A DNA stretch of 64,000 nt from Linyphia triangularis (GCA_963978545.1 OZ021733.1:30751330-30815329), one strand, 5' to 3'; shown: positions 1-13,383, counted from the stretch's first letter. Made by a program: numbers and translations. Notes: a model not told the origin generated them from the letters alone.

Positions 1-732
1 GGATTAAAAAGAAAAAAACCCCACAAAAATTGCTTTTTTTTTGTGTTCAAAATGGTAAATCCTAAACTTTTTTTGAATGGAATAAAAAAAAAGCATTTAG
101 TTTTTCTTTCTATTAATTTTCTAGAAAATAATTCACTTAATGAAAGAAATACATTCTTAGTATTACGTGACCGATGTTTTTGTAAATGAAAAATTAGATG
201 AATATTATATATAGAATTAGTTCTAACGTATTTTAAAATAAATTTTGTAATTAAAGGCTATTGGAAGTATTTATAAGGATCAGCAATAAATTTTTATATT
301 AATCAAATGGATATATTAATGTTTTATGGTTATTTAAAATTATTATTTAAATTTAAATTATAGGCTACATTTTAAATTTGTTTCTAAAATAGAGGTTTTG
401 AGCTTTAACCACTTATTTCTAAACCTTAAAATATCATTATGAATAATTTATCACCATTACTGATGAATCCAAGAGCAATATTCCATGTTTTATGTGCATA
501 GTAAACAATTACCATTATGTTATACTGTATACATGAATTTAAAAAATAGTATCTCTCAAAAAAATATTATTTGAATGTCCACGTAAGTAGCAACAATTAT
601 TTATTTACTTAGTTTAAATTATTTTCAGAAGGGATATTATTAGTTATTTGAACATTACTTATTCTAGTTAATGTCAAATTTTATTTATAAATATGTATCC
701 AAGTAATTAGAATGAATTTATAAAAAAAAAAA

Positions 733-766
<34 letters not shown>

Positions 767-840
767 CGGGTTTAAACCAAAAAGAAAAAACTTGGTTGAA
801 GCCAAAAAAACCTGTTTTTCCCAAACCTGTTTCAAACTAC
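1..840 (+). repeat. Old dispersed repeat, copy A (partner at 54.6-55.4 kb)
   Basis: This block runs in parallel with 54640-55440 for about 800 bases. Shared landmarks in the same order are a segment ending in aaaataattcactta, gatgtttttgtaaatgaaaaatta, and a GTTTAAACC-containing end rich in A runs. The GTTTAAACC/CCTGTTT end motifs suggest a non-autonomous DNA transposon, possibly hAT, but I could not confirm terminal repeats or a target-site duplication. The left edge is cut by the window. Confidence 0.6.
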
Positions 841-1253
841 TTTGTTATTAAAAAAATCTGGCCTCTGCATTAATTAAATTTTGAAGTAAATATATTCGTA
901 TAAAACTATGCAAGTTTTTTTTTTAAATAGAATTTAAAAAAAAACATGTTTGGAAATAAGCACAAGCATGGATAATTAACATTTACACTTCAAATAAAAA
1001 TGTAACTGACACCATTCTAGACCATAATTGTCTCCCATTAAGATAATATTTTATAATAATCAGAATAGCTTTATAAACATTATTTTCTCCTTTTTTTTAT
1101 TAAAAAATGGGAAGTGAATGATGTATTTTAATTTGGTCATTAGTATATTTCTAGATACTCCATTGCATCGCGGATAGCATAAGAAAAGGACAAAGCCACT
1201 TCAGGAAAAATTTCTTTAAAATGTGATAAACGATAATAGAAAAAACCATCTTA
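841..1253. other. AT-rich stretch without recognised feature
   Basis: Only A and T runs and short open frames are present; nothing recognisable. Confidence 0.5.
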
Positions 1254-1257
1254 TTAA

Positions 1258-1523
1258 CCCCTTGGGTACAGATTTATTTGGGAAAATTCTAGCGTTTTGA
1301 ACGTTTGGTTCAAAACAATAAAGGAACTTTAAAGGAACACAGCCAAACAAATTATTTTTTTAAAGTATAGGTAAACCAACCGATGTTTGACTTAACCAAT
1401 CATGGCTCTTGTGACATTAAAATCCATTCAATCAACCTAGTTTGAATGACGAAATAGGTTCGTCATTATTAACAAGCAAAACAAGTGCATGACGAATCTC
1501 AGCAGTCAAATGTACCCAAAGGG
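1258..1523. mobile_element. Non-autonomous piggyBac element (MITE), 266 bp, TTAA target sites
   Basis: The element begins CCCCTTGGGTACA and ends TGTACCCAAAGGG, giving terminal inverted repeats of about 13 bases with one mismatch. TTAA lies directly outside both ends (1254-1257 and 1524-1527). TTAA targets with CCC-starting inverted repeats are the hallmark of piggyBac. There is no coding capacity. Confidence 0.8.
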
Positions 1524-1527
1524 TTAA

Positions 1528-3526
1528 AATAAGTTTATTTAGGGAAGCACTAAACTTTATCGAGAAATAAGGTTTTTCTTAACTACAAATGAATGTCCGA
1601 ATAACCTTAATTATACTTAATAGTACGGAGCAAGGATGCGTGCAGATTAAGTACTGGAAATAAGATAAATATTTAACAGCAGAGCCGATTTGCGTTTCCT
1701 GAACGGGTCAGAAAACTTTCTAAGAATTACAAAGCTTGACCTTGTGGTTACGGTCAAGAAAATTTCGTTCCGAAATAGGCATAATGTTGATGTAAGGATA
1801 GTAAAGTAAAGAGAGAGATAACAACATTAGCCACTTTCAGTGTTTCTTTCTTCAGCGACACATTACCACCAACACTTTTATTTTTATTATTGAATTAATT
1901 TTAAATAAAAAAATAGATGTCCCTCATTTGAATTTATATTATTAACTCGTTAGCAATATTTTACAAAAAAAAAAAAAAAAAAAATTCATTCTTTTCATTT
2001 TTCAAAAAAAAAAAAATTTAAATGTCAAGTTTATTTACACTATTTTTTAAAACAATGCGTTTTTTTTAATACTAAAATTTGTTCACAATTTTTTTTCTAA
2101 AACATTCTTTGAACTATATTATATAAGAATTGGTATTAAAATCTGGAATATTTGAAGTAATTAAGTATTATATAAATATTCATTCATAACAACAAAAATA
2201 ATTTCTATAAATCTGTAATCATATTACTTTTTTTTTAATTAAAGCTACAACTTATGTTGTTAATTAGAATGCCAATTTATGAAATAGACATATTTTAAAA
2301 CATGCGCTTTAAAAATTTTGTATTTCTCCATTAACTAGAAAAAAAGCCCTAGCGTTTCGAAAAGCCTAATATCAAGAAAAAACAGTTAGAAAATTCTATT
2401 TTAAGTTTTCATTTCTTGAAAAACATCATCCTGTCATCCACCATAAAAAGTCAAATAATTCAGTAAAAAAAGTAGCTACAGTTTTAAAATTTTGTATAGG
2501 ATTTTTAGAGAATTTCAAACACTAATTATAACAAACTAGTTGTGTGGCCCCGCTCTGCTGGGGACCCGTTGAAAGACATAGGAGTTTACATTTAAAAAAA
2601 AATTTAACAGATGCAGTAAAGGGCATTTGACGATTTCTTTAATTTAACGATCAGAAAAATCGCAAAAATCAAAAACACGGTAACTAAATGAAAACTAAAA
2701 CATATATAATAATGAAATTAAGTTAAAATATAAATATTAAGGGTACTCTTCCGTTAAACGGTTATCAGTTGGCGCCAAGCCTAAATGTGTACCTATATAA
2801 ATGGCGCGTAAATGTATCTCCAATTCTAAATATAGAAATTATTGATTATTTGTAAGTTTAGATTATTTAGGCCTTCTTTTTGGTGATTTTTTTGGCTGGT
2901 ACCCAGCAAAAGGATTAGTACCAAATTAAGTTAAAATATAAATAATTATAAAATTAAAATATAACTGAAAATAAAAATCGTTGCGAGAAACCGCATTTAT
3001 CTGTAAAAAAGGACCAAAGAAAATCGCACCAAACAAATGTCGTATAGTACATCTGAACCAAAAAAGTCTTGTATTCTTAAAAAAAAAAAAAATGAAAATC
3101 AACTTGAAAATCTTTTGTACAGAGTAGTTCCATGCACAGCCCCTTACCAACTTCATAATCAGGACCAAAATAAAACACCAAAGAAATAAATTCACAAATG
3201 AAATACCACGTTTCTGGTGTAAATTATAAGATAGTCTGGTGTCAATAATAAAACAAGTATGATACAAAATATGTATTCAAATCTAGATTAAATAATAAGG
3301 AACTTGGAGATACACAGTACAAAAACACTATACAAAAAAAAAAAAAAAAAGAACGAATTTTGATATTCTGTTTAAAGGAAACGAATAAATATTTACCTGG
3401 AAATAAAAAAAAAATTAACAAATGTCGTAATGGACTTGAAAGTTTTCAGTGAATTTCAATAATTGTTTACATTCAGATTATTAAAATTACCTGGCTCTCT
3501 TGCCAAATGAATGTCCTAGCATTACG
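1528..3526. other. AT-rich intergenic stretch with possible LINE-end debris
   Basis: This holds long A runs and no gene-like frame. A GC-rich knot at about 2545-2570 (GGCCCCGCTCTGCTGGGG) can fold on itself and resembles motifs near the ends of arthropod LINEs or their derivatives. Otherwise I see nothing. Confidence 0.4.
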
Positions 3527-3582
3527 GCGCTCTGCGCATGTGCGGTATTAGCATTACGCTAAAACTGCGTATGCGCAGAGCG
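3527..3582. repeat. GC-rich hairpin with ~20-bp arms
   Basis: The arms GCGCTCTGCGCATGTGCGGT (3527-3546) and ACTGCGTATGCGCAGAGCGT (3563-3582) are reverse complements with only a few mismatches, around a short AT-rich loop. It stands out sharply in AT-rich DNA and may be the remnant of a foldback element. Confidence 0.6.
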
Positions 3583-3819
3583 TCGCTTTTCAGTAAATAT
3601 ATAGAAAATTATAATAATCTTTCGAACTGTTTATCAGGCAGGCGATTGTGATATATAAAAAAAATCAGAAAAATAAGAAAGACATATTAAAATAACTTTT
3701 AGTTTTATTCTGATGTAATAAAAAATTATCGTTGCCATTCCAAGAACTTTTTTCATGTCAATAAATTTTAATAAAAGCAACTTTTAATCGAATTTAAAAG
3801 TTGTTCTCTTCAATCTCTA

Positions 3820-3925
3820 TGTACAAAAGCTTATGTGTACCAAATTTCGTACCTCTAGGTGCAAAACTGTGGATTTGTATAAGGTTCAGACGTACAGACA
3901 ACTCAGTTTTATATATGGATAGAAA
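3820..3925 (+). mobile_element. Probable 3' end of a non-LTR element (remnant)
   Basis: The stretch carries a motif string common near 3' ends of RTE/CR1-type LINEs and their derivatives: a CCAAATTTCGTACCTCTAGG block, a GTTCAGACGTACAGACAA block, then an AT-rich TTTTATATATGGATAG tail. No coding frame remains and no target-site duplication was found. Confidence 0.4.
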
Positions 3926-4219
3926 ATTTGGCTATTTTCACGGTGCAGTGTCTACTTGAGAAGTATATAAATTAAAATTCGCTACTGAATTTAAAAAAAA
4001 AAAAAAAATTATGCTTGTTTCTCAAAATAGAAAATTCGCTTTTAATAATAAAATTATAAGAGCAAACTTGATACGTATAACAATCATTTTTGTGCATTTT
4101 TGACAATTCATAGAGAGGCCAATGCAGAAAATTATCATATATTTTTTTTGAACTTTATATATTTTTCAATTCGTACAATGAAACGACCAGGAATAGTTGT
4201 TGATATACGCTTGAAGTGT

Positions 4220-4285
4220 TATGCGCTAACGGTAGTCGAACCAGGGACTCCTAGATCGGTAGACAGATACTCTATCGCTATGCAA
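4220..4285 (-). mobile_element. tRNA-derived SINE head (remnant)
   Basis: On the minus strand a B-box-like GGTTCGACTACC (4231-4242) follows a possible A-box TAGCGATAGAG (4270-4280) at tRNA-like spacing. The T-arm and acceptor do not pair as in a functional tRNA, so a decayed tRNA-derived SINE is more likely than a tRNA gene. Confidence 0.45.
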
Positions 4286-4410
4286 AAAAGTACTCTAATG
4301 CATAGAAGCTTTATATGTTATTTGAAGTCGTCACGTACACGAGACCACCACACGCGTAATACTTTAAATCGTACCTCATAACAAAACTTATGTACTCACT
4401 GTAAAAAGAG

Positions 4411-5369
4411 GTTCTATTTAAAGTGCATCTGTTTAGAGGCGTCTGAAATCTGTACTAAAGAATATAAATCAATAAAAATTAGTACATTTACTATTGGAAC
4501 CATGAAAAAATAATATCTAATGAAAAAAATCAGTCATACTATTTTCGACACCAAATTGAAAGGTGGCACTTGTGTGGCAACTTATAATAACTTTACAGGC
4601 GAAGGAACGTTGTAAATAAAGTTGGAGAAGAAATCTGAAAGCAATACAATAAAACTTTCAATTTCTGTTAACTGATTGCAATTCTTGAAGCATCGTTTGT
4701 AAAAATTGTAAAAATTTTACTTTATTTTTCGAGATCATTTTTCTATTCTCTCAGTAGCTAGTATGAAAAATTATGTGAAGCCCTGTGGATAACTACAGGC
4801 TCTAAACAGGTGCATTTTAATTACTACAACCACTCTCTATATAAAGAGGTAAAACACTAAACCGTAAAATAACTAGTACTTCCCATGAGATAGGAAGAAA
4901 TCATTTTATGTGAAATTAACTCGGAAGTAATCTAGATTTTTTATCAGATGTACATAACATCAATAAAAATATAAATTCCTATCACGTAGGTTAGATTTAT
5001 TCAGGAATGACTTAACAGAAAGCTAAAAACTCAGTTGTGCATAAAGAGTATCGTTAGTTAGATCAAAGAGGATCGAGAATGACTGTTTGATTGTGTGTCG
5101 TTTAACAAGACTCGTCGACATACTATTGAAGTTTGCAATTATGATACACATGGTTGTAGATAACGCTTCATCAAGCATGCAATCTACTCAGATTGTCCCA
5201 GGTGAAGGGGGCTCTTTATCCTCTAGTGAATCTAGTTCATAGTGTAATGTATGTAACCCTTTCTTGTGGCAAAGACAGTTCGAGGGCTCATGACCATTTT
5301 AGAGTAGAAATATGAGGCACTCTTTAAATTTCGTATTCTGGTATTTCAATCACAACAAGACGAGAACCT
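4411..5369 (+). repeat. ~950-bp dispersed repeat, copy 1
   Basis: This block matches 12438-13381 over its whole length at high identity, by eye above 90%, with small indels. It starts gttctatttaaagtgcatctg and ends ...gacgagaacct. It holds no convincing coding frame and no obvious terminal repeats. Unlike copy 2, it is not flanked by direct repeats. Confidence 0.85.
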
Positions 5370-6984
5370 GGCTGGTGGGTAGTGATTAATGTCTGTCTAT
5401 GTCAAGAATACCTCCCGCCGTGTTGTGTAGCGTTGTCGGTTGATGTGGAAACAGGACGAATCCTGTTTTCCAAGGGGGATTCCAAGAAAAAGACGTCTAC
5501 ATTTGCTCCATTGTAACCTTTTTCGACGACGGTTTCAACAAATCCAAATCTCCAACTCTCCATATCAAGAAAAAACAATAACTCTCTTTATTGAGTTTTA
5601 ACGACGAGGTGTCAAGTTAAATTCTATAACCAATTTAATTCGTAGCTAATCAGTTTAACGGAAGTTAGATATATAATCGATTAATTAATTTTATGACGCA
5701 CTCGTGGACTAACTCTAGATAAATTCGAGCTCTTCAAATTACGTAATCAATGACATTTATAATTCTTGCTAAATTGTCGTATTAGCATCGGATTAATATT
5801 TTTGCTGAATTGTTAAATTGCTGCATCATTGTTCAAATTTAACGTGAAGGTTTGCCTAAAAATTATGTTTAATGTGTGATTAAAAATTATGATCAATATG
5901 TTTTTCGAGGCAAAATATGACAGATTTAGCTAATTGTTTGAATTTCAAAACTTGCTATCTGGATTCCTTGACCTTTCGGTTAAAATAACCTAAACTCATC
6001 AGCCAGTATTTTGATTTATTGTTCAACTGGTAGAAATACTAATAGTATTCTCAATTTCAGAGAGCTTAAAATATTTACTTTAAAATGGACACAGGCTCTT
6101 CACGAACAAAACTGCTGAGTATTTTACCGTTACGTATAAGAATCTCAAATGACTTTAAAACACTTTTTTAATTTTATCATAAACAACGAAATATTACTTT
6201 TAAAATGACGTATATCGAAATGAAACACCATAATTAGAAGCATTTTAACCCATGTATGTAAAATGATAATTTGAAAGGATTTTAGCATAAAATTCTCTGT
6301 CATATGACATAAGAAGTTTATAAGTCCTGTACTAATTTAAGACAAAAAGGATTGTGTATGGTAACAGACGTATATTTTGTGAACATCAACTCAAACATCA
6401 AGATATTCAGCTTAATATATCTGTCATTTTGAAAAGAAGTTTAAGGAAAAAGAAATCCTGACTATAATACTGTTGTTAACAAATATTTGTAAAAAAATTG
6501 TAAAGGATTAATAATAATATTAAAGTTAGCTTAAAATAATTTTATTGATATAAAAATTAGTTTAAAATAATATGAATACAGTGACTACATTGTAATACAC
6601 AGGACTTTACTGCAACAAAGTAGGGGTCCATATTATAACACTTTTTTCTTCTAATAGTTCTTAGCATTAATTTAAGGATTTACCGTAATATTTTTTGGGT
6701 CAATGTTTAAATTTAGATTTTATAAAATCATTGGCAATAAAACAAATACTAAAAAAAGATTTATCAGTTTATCAATTGTCAGAAGGTTGGATTTTTTTTA
6801 TTCTATGGAAAAAATCAACAAAGGTTGTGTAGAATTGACCTCTAATAATATCGGAAAATAGTAACTGGTTCAGCTATATTGTGACGCCTTCGACATTGAT
6901 AATAACACTACCAAAATAAAGCAGGACCAGACACGCATTTCAGCACTTGTAATGTTATTCCCCCGGAAAATGTAGAATTAATTG
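5370..6984. other. AT-rich stretch with one small hairpin
   Basis: A GC-richer patch at about 5400-5520 contains the hairpin GGAAACAGGA...TCCTGTTTTCC. The rest is simple AT-rich sequence without a recognisable feature. Confidence 0.4.
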
Positions 6985-7385
6985 TATATGAAACAACCCC
7001 ATTAGCACAAATACGCTGGCCAATATTGGCTCACACTGGCCAATCCGATGTAGACTGTAGATTAACCACTGTAGATTGGGCAAGATCCGTAACAGCATTT
7101 TGGAGCAGTTTCGTATCTTGGCCAATCAAGCACAGTGCTGGGTAAAATATACTAGAGGTTTTGAAATTTTGAAGCAGAGTTTTAAAATTTAAATATATTG
7201 TTATAAGAAATGACGGAGTGTAAAAAATATATTTTGTTGTAGTTTTGGGATGTTTATTTAAAAAAAAAAAAAAAATCGTGTATTTTGGAACGATGCTCGA
7301 ATTTCGGCATGAACTGGCCAATCTTCCCAGAACCCCTGTTTCGGAGATTGGCAAATACCCTGGGAATGCCTCCCGGTCTCCAGGT
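6985..7385 (+). repeat. Dispersed repeat family copy A (partner reversed at 42.4-42.8 kb)
   Basis: The sequence runs as the reverse complement of 42430-42775. Shared blocks include CCCCATTAGCACAAATACGC, GCTGGGTAAAATATA, the cgatgctcgaatttcggcat block and CTTCCCAGAACCCCTGTTTC. It has GC-richer ends and an AT-rich centre, as in a non-autonomous transposon. The class is not recognised. Confidence 0.7.
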
Positions 7386-9374
7386 TATATAAAAAAAAAA
7401 ATAAAAAAAAAAAATAAAAAAAAAATATCTTTTAAAAAAAAATACGTAAACGTAATATGCTTTAAATAGTACATCTGACAACGGGTCAACTTAATTTCCT
7501 TTCATTTAAATAAAATATAAAATACGTAAGTTAAAAGTTCGATAACCTGCTAAAACATTCGAACCAATTTAACATTAAAATACAAATACATAAATGGCGA
7601 CCAATTACATGTAGTATAATGAAGAATTTGTTATTGTGTTGTTTTCATTACTTTTTTATGTGTAAATGACTATACTTGAAATGGCAAGAACGAGTGTTTC
7701 GATCAGCGTTCTATCTATTTTATCGTTTTGTTTTCATTTCTATCCGAGTTGAAAATCTAGATCAGCAAAGGTAAATTGACATTGATGGGAATAATGCCCG
7801 TATATATCTCACAACCACTTTTAAGTAAAAACCATTAAGGTGGAAAAAAAATCAATGAATAAAATCGACAGAAATGTACTTCAATCACGAATTTTTTTTT
7901 TCTTTAAATGACATACTTCACCAGTAAATGATTTTAACCTATCAGATTTTAATCTACTAGATGAGAAATGTTGTTGAAATCACTGCTGTAATGGAAAAAA
8001 TTTAATTAATCTTAACTTTTTATACTCTCATTTCCATTTAAAAACACGTTGAATATGTTTATTTTTCTTTCAGGATCTTTGTAAAAACATATGACCAATA
8101 GGGAAAAACGAATTAGGACCACTTTTTGTGAAAATAGTTTAGTAATTCTAATCCTTTGCGTAATAGCGGAACTAACCTATGATTGGCTGAAAAGGAGGAG
8201 GGAGAGGGGGTAATGAACAGTTCAGTTCAAGATATAATGTATAGATAAGACTAAACGTTTAAAAGCGCTTCTAAACGTTTCTTTAAATTACGTTTCCTCA
8301 AAATTTCTTTCAATTTACTGAAACAGTTCTTCCCCTCTGTTCTTCATATATTCGTTAAATTGCCAGCAATTTAAGAGTTTAGTCCAACTGAATTATATTT
8401 GAAACAAATTCATATATAGTTAAAGCATAGTACATAGAACAGAAAGCTTAATACAGATATTATATAGATTAAGATTATAACATTTAACCAGTAAGCATGT
8501 ATTGAATCTTTATAATTTAAAGGAAAAAATCCAGAAATTTGGGTACAGTTAAAAAAAAAAAATTAAAAGAAGTTAGTGATATCTTAACGTAAGCTATGTT
8601 TAATATTGTTAAGCAATAAGTCTTCAACTTATATAAAATATATTGGTAATTTTTTTTCTCAATAAGAATAATATACTTGAAGTGAGTCGTCTAATTTCGA
8701 AAGCGATTTTGTCCACAAAAATTCAAAACTGGGTTAAAGCTATCATTTTATTAATATTTTTTTCCTCTGTAAACTTAATTTGCAAATTAGTTTCTGACAC
8801 AGTAGCATTAAAAGGTCAAGAACTCAATTTAGAAAGAATAAGGGTTTTAAGGCTATTCCTGTAAAATCCAGTTTTGCTGTTCGTGGGATAGTATAACAGA
8901 AATATTTTATATTTTAATTGAATTCGATCCGTGTGAAACGAAACATTATAATTTTATATTTAATTTTGGATAAATTTAAACATCTGGAAAACATTAGAAA
9001 ATTATAGATCTCAAGTTTTGGTTGAACAAATTAATTGGAAACTATTAAAAATTCTCTCTGGACTGTTAGGCCATAGCCTTACAGTTGCATTTATTTCTGG
9101 TTTGATTTCGCGCTTGGTACTTCACCAAGAGAATGCGCTTCCGTAGAGTTAATTTAAATGAAACTATCTTTTATTGGTAACAAAATTGTGTTATTTTCAA
9201 TTGATAGTAGTTTTAGTAACAACAGTAGAAATCAATCATCCACTTCTGTTTGAATTTTTCTCTGCTTCAGAAATCTTTCAAAAATCTCGATTGTGAGAGA
9301 TAATCCTTTTGTTTGAAAAATTAAGAAAGTTCACCGGCAAACTGGATACTCTACTTTCATTTTTATACATAACT
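7386..9374. other. AT-rich stretch without recognised feature
   Basis: A runs lie at 7389-7440 and a purine-rich patch near 8190. No gene-like frame or clear repeat was seen. Confidence 0.4.
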
Positions 9375-9920
9375 GCGAAATGTTCATAAACCAACTCTAA
9401 CTCGCATCTAGTTAAATTTTTAGGACACTTAATACAACCCAAGATCATACATAGAAAGAAAAAAAATTTTTAAAGAAATTAAGCTAAAAACAGTGCAAAT
9501 TATTGCGTGAGTACCGGATAATCAAGCTTTTACTATAAGAGAATTATGTTCATACATTCAACTTTAACTCACATAAGACATCAACTTCACTCACAACTAG
9601 GCACACCAAGTCACATTTCAAGAGCACGTACTATCACCCAAGAATATGTACAGAGGAAAAAAGCCTCCATCAGCTTAACGAAATTCAATGAGCAGTGTCA
9701 ATTATTCTGTGAGTACCGGATAATTGAACATCTACTATAAATGAGTTATGTAGGCTCATACAGTTAACTCCAACTCTCAGCAAGTAACTCAATTTTTAGG
9801 GCATGTAACATCACCAAAGACAATACAGAGAGAAAAAAAATACTCAATAAAACTTAATGAAATGCAATTATCAGTGTAATTTTTTCTGCAATTACCTTAT
9901 AATAATGTGTTATCAGTACC
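9375..9920. repeat. Three-unit decayed tandem repeat, ~190-220 bp period
   Basis: Landmarks recur three times in order: (t)taactc, a stretch with ...caccaagatcat / ...cacccaagaatat, 'acagagaaaaaa', 'cagtg.aatta', and 'gagtaccggataat(t/c)'. Units are diverged and have indels. A short open frame inside unit 2 is not considered coding. Confidence 0.6.
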
Positions 9921-12341
9921 TAAATATAACTGCCGATAAAATATTGGTGGAGACATTTTATTTTAAGGGTGCCCGATTTCACCCAAGATGATTAAGTGAG
10001 AAAAAGATTTCATAAAGCCTATGACCCGTGTAGATGAACCAGAAATAGCCAATCGCATGCGTGACTAGGAACCTAAAGGCTATGCATGAGAAGGTTCTAA
10101 ATGAATGACACAAGAGTGAATTATGAAGAAAATTGTAGGTCTGTAATGTTATTTTACAAAACGGTGGTCACAGATTATAGATTGACCTTCTATTCGTTCC
10201 GTTCTATTGTTCTTGGTCAAATGTTTTGGACGAAGGTTTCCCACATACTTTTTACACCAGTTCAACCATTTTTGAATGAAAATAAAATGAAAAAAAAATT
10301 GCTTTTACATCTGAAAATCTTGTTGATTGACCCATTTTTAAGTAAGCGATGGAAGGAATGAGAATACAAAAGCAAATTTTTAAGATAAGCTAAAAATTGT
10401 AAGAGAGCCGTAAAATAAAAGGTATTAACAACAAAATTTAGAAGTAAAATTTTAAAACATGTAAAAAGCATGTTTTAAATAGATTGACTACAAATACCCA
10501 GTGTATTATAATTAAAAAAAAATCTTACCGATATCCTTAAATAAAGGCAACAAAGAAGTTATTGTAATTCAACTTGATTTATCTTAACCAAACTACTTTC
10601 CATTTAAAAACCTTCTTCTAAGTTCTTTAATGTGTATCTAACTGCATTTGATTGTGTGTATTTTATTGCATAATATCTATGTAATGTATTCCCATTGGAA
10701 CTTTCGAGTTTGGCTTTACAATTCTCTAGTATTTTCCGGGGTTTGCGGGAGGCACTTTGAATCGTCGAACGTCACTAGGAAATCTATAAAAGCTCCATAC
10801 TTCGGTTAGACCACGCCTTTTGGAATAAATAACTCTTTGCGCTAGCAAAACGTCACCCTCGCCTCCCCTCTCTCTGGCAATAAACTTTGGTTTGTTTGCC
10901 TCAATCATGATTTGCTATTTTCTTTTAAGACTGCCTACATTACTTCACCGTTATATCCATTTCATAGGATGGAAATAATGGCCTCACCTGTGAGGTGTTT
11001 ACGAAACTCTTAAAAACTCTTTATTTATCAGTTATTAGATTTGGTTTTGCTTTAAGTTAATAAAAGTTTCCAGAAAAACATTTGCAGTAATGTAACAAGA
11101 TAAAAAATATTTTACATATACATTTGTAATGCAGAGCCGACGAAAAATAATACCAGGATTTCATAACCGTATAAAGCAAAACAAACAACGCAGACATGGT
11201 TCTCGTGCAAATATTAAAAAAAAAAAAAAAAAAAGTTTTAAGAGTACTTTAGTATATTTCTATATGTGCGCCATTTTAATAGTTAGACGTCAACATTATA
11301 AAAAAATTTTATTAAGATTGCTACATTATAAAGAATATGTTACATTTTAGTTCGTAAATATGGGAAACTAATTGCTTTTTAACAAAATATGATACATTTC
11401 TATACCCCCGAAGAAGACACTCTCAAATTTTACGTTTTTCAAGCTATGACTGCGATATCACGTGTTTCGTGTTCTTTCAAGAGATATACAACAAAGCCAC
11501 ATTTATATAAGGCATTATAATAGAAATTTAATTTTTAAAGAGTAACAATACCACTAAATGAAAATAAGTTTTTAACCTCAATTAGATCTTCTGTAGCATT
11601 AGAAAAAATTTAGAATGTTTATGTTACGGCTACTTTGATAAATATGCTATTATGTAAAATTACCGGTTAATATGGTAAATTAAAATCATTACTTTTGCTG
11701 GTTATTTGATTAGATACCCAATGTAAACAGCTAATATGATTAATTCAATAGGATTTATAAAATTCACTGGTGATTTTATATAGTAAACAAACCACTGCGA
11801 CTTTGATAAATAATTCCTATTTTGATGATGATAATGATAATAATAATAAGAAGAAGTGTACGTGCAACTAAAATTAGATGACAAACCAGACTCTAAAAAT
11901 AAAGATCCCAAAGCAGCGTTATCACTGAACGAATGCCCAAGCATAACTGAGAGGAAAACATAAACAATAGGACAGAGCAGTATCCAGTTTTTATCATATT
12001 AAACGCGGGCTAACGGTTATTATACGTATTAGCTGGTTAATGTGATTAATTTGAGATAAATGGAAAACAAAATATTATATTAACAAGGTGCTTTCTTTAT
12101 TGAGTATAATAATTGGTTAATATGATAAATATTAAGGAAACTGTAAATAATTTTTCCTATCAACTAATAGTGCTAGTAAATTTGTAAAATAACCAGTTAT
12201 TATGTATAAAATTGAAATTAATCAAATTACCCGTAACATTTATATTACATTTGCGTTAATGAATACACCAAACTATTTGTTTTTCTAACAGAATATGATA
12301 CATTTCTGTACGCCAGAAGTAATTTATGTAACTGAATATTG
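9921..12341. other. AT-rich stretch with weak internal repetition
   Basis: A GC-richer patch at 10730-10900 includes gggaggcgagggtgacgtttt on the minus strand and is unassigned. The phrase atgatacatttct(a/g)tac recurs near 11390 and 12295. Short 'ggttaatatgat' phrases recur at 11660-12130. No gene was recognised. Confidence 0.35.
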
Positions 12342-12430
12342 CCACTAGATATTGAATGACTTTCTTTGTATCTTAAGAATGAGACGACCAGCAACGTCTA
12401 ACTTTTAAATGGTTTTATACCAAAACGTCT
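12342..12430 (+). repeat. Left 89-bp direct repeat flanking the inserted block
   Basis: Runs from ccactagatattgaatgac to accaaaacgtct and matches 13384-13472 with about five differences. It sits immediately left of the second copy of the ~950-bp block. Confidence 0.85.
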
Positions 12431-12437
12431 CTCATAC

Positions 12438-13381
12438 GTTCTATTTAAAGTGCATCTGTTAAGAGGCGTCTGAAATCTGTTCTAATGAATATATATCAAT
12501 AAAAATTAGTACATTTACTATTGGACCCATGAATAAATAATATCTAATGGGAAAAAAAAAGTCATACTATTTTCGACACCAAATTGAAAGGTGGCACTTT
12601 TGTGGCACATTGTAAATAAAGTTGGAGAACAAATCTGAAAGCAATAAAATAAAACTTACAATTTCTGTTAACTGATTGCAATTCTTGAAGCATTGTTTGC
12701 AAAAATTGTAACAATTTTATTTTATTTTTCGAGATCATTTTTCTATTCTCTCAGTAGCTAGTATGAAAAATAATATAAAGCCCTGTGGATGACTACAGGC
12801 TCTAAACAGGTGCATTTTAATTACTACAACCACTCTCTATATAAAGAGGTAAAACACTAAACCGTAAAATAACTAGTACTTCCCATGAGGCTGGCAGAAA
12901 TCATCTTATGTGATATTAACTCGGAAGTAATCTAGATTTTTTTTATCAGATGTACATAACATCAATAAAAATATAAATTCCTATCACGTAGGTTAGATTT
13001 ATTCAGGAATGACTTAACAGAAAGCTAAAGTCGTAGTTGTGTATAAAAAGCATCGTTAGTTACATCAAAGAGGATCGAGAATGACTGAATGATTGTGTGT
13101 CTTTTAACAAGACGCGTCGACATATTATTGAAGTTTGCAATTATGATATACACATGGTTGTAGATAACGCTTCATCAAGCATGCAATCTACTCAGATTGT
13201 CCCAGGTGAAGGGGGCTCTTTATCCTCTAGTGAATCTAGTTCATAGTGTGATGTATGTAACCCTTTCTTGTGGCATAGATAGTTCGAGGGTCCATGACCA
13301 TTTTAGAGAAGAAATATGAGGCACTCTTTAAATTTCGTATTCTGGTATTTCAATACCAACTAAACAACAAGACGAGGACCT
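12438..13381 (+). repeat. ~950-bp dispersed repeat, copy 2
   Basis: Near-identical partner of 4411-5369, in the same orientation. It lacks about 30 bases after GGTGGCAC that copy 1 has. The 89-bp direct repeats on both sides are absent from copy 1, so they belong to the target rather than to the repeated unit. Confidence 0.85.
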
Positions 13382-13383
13382 TT

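Noticed and set aside
4220..4285. tRNA gene on the minus strand
   Set aside because: B box is imperfect and no cloverleaf closes; better explained as a SINE remnant.
10726..10908. 60-codon minus frame MIEANKPKF...
   Set aside because: GC-richer than its surroundings but too short, with no recognised motif or splice context.
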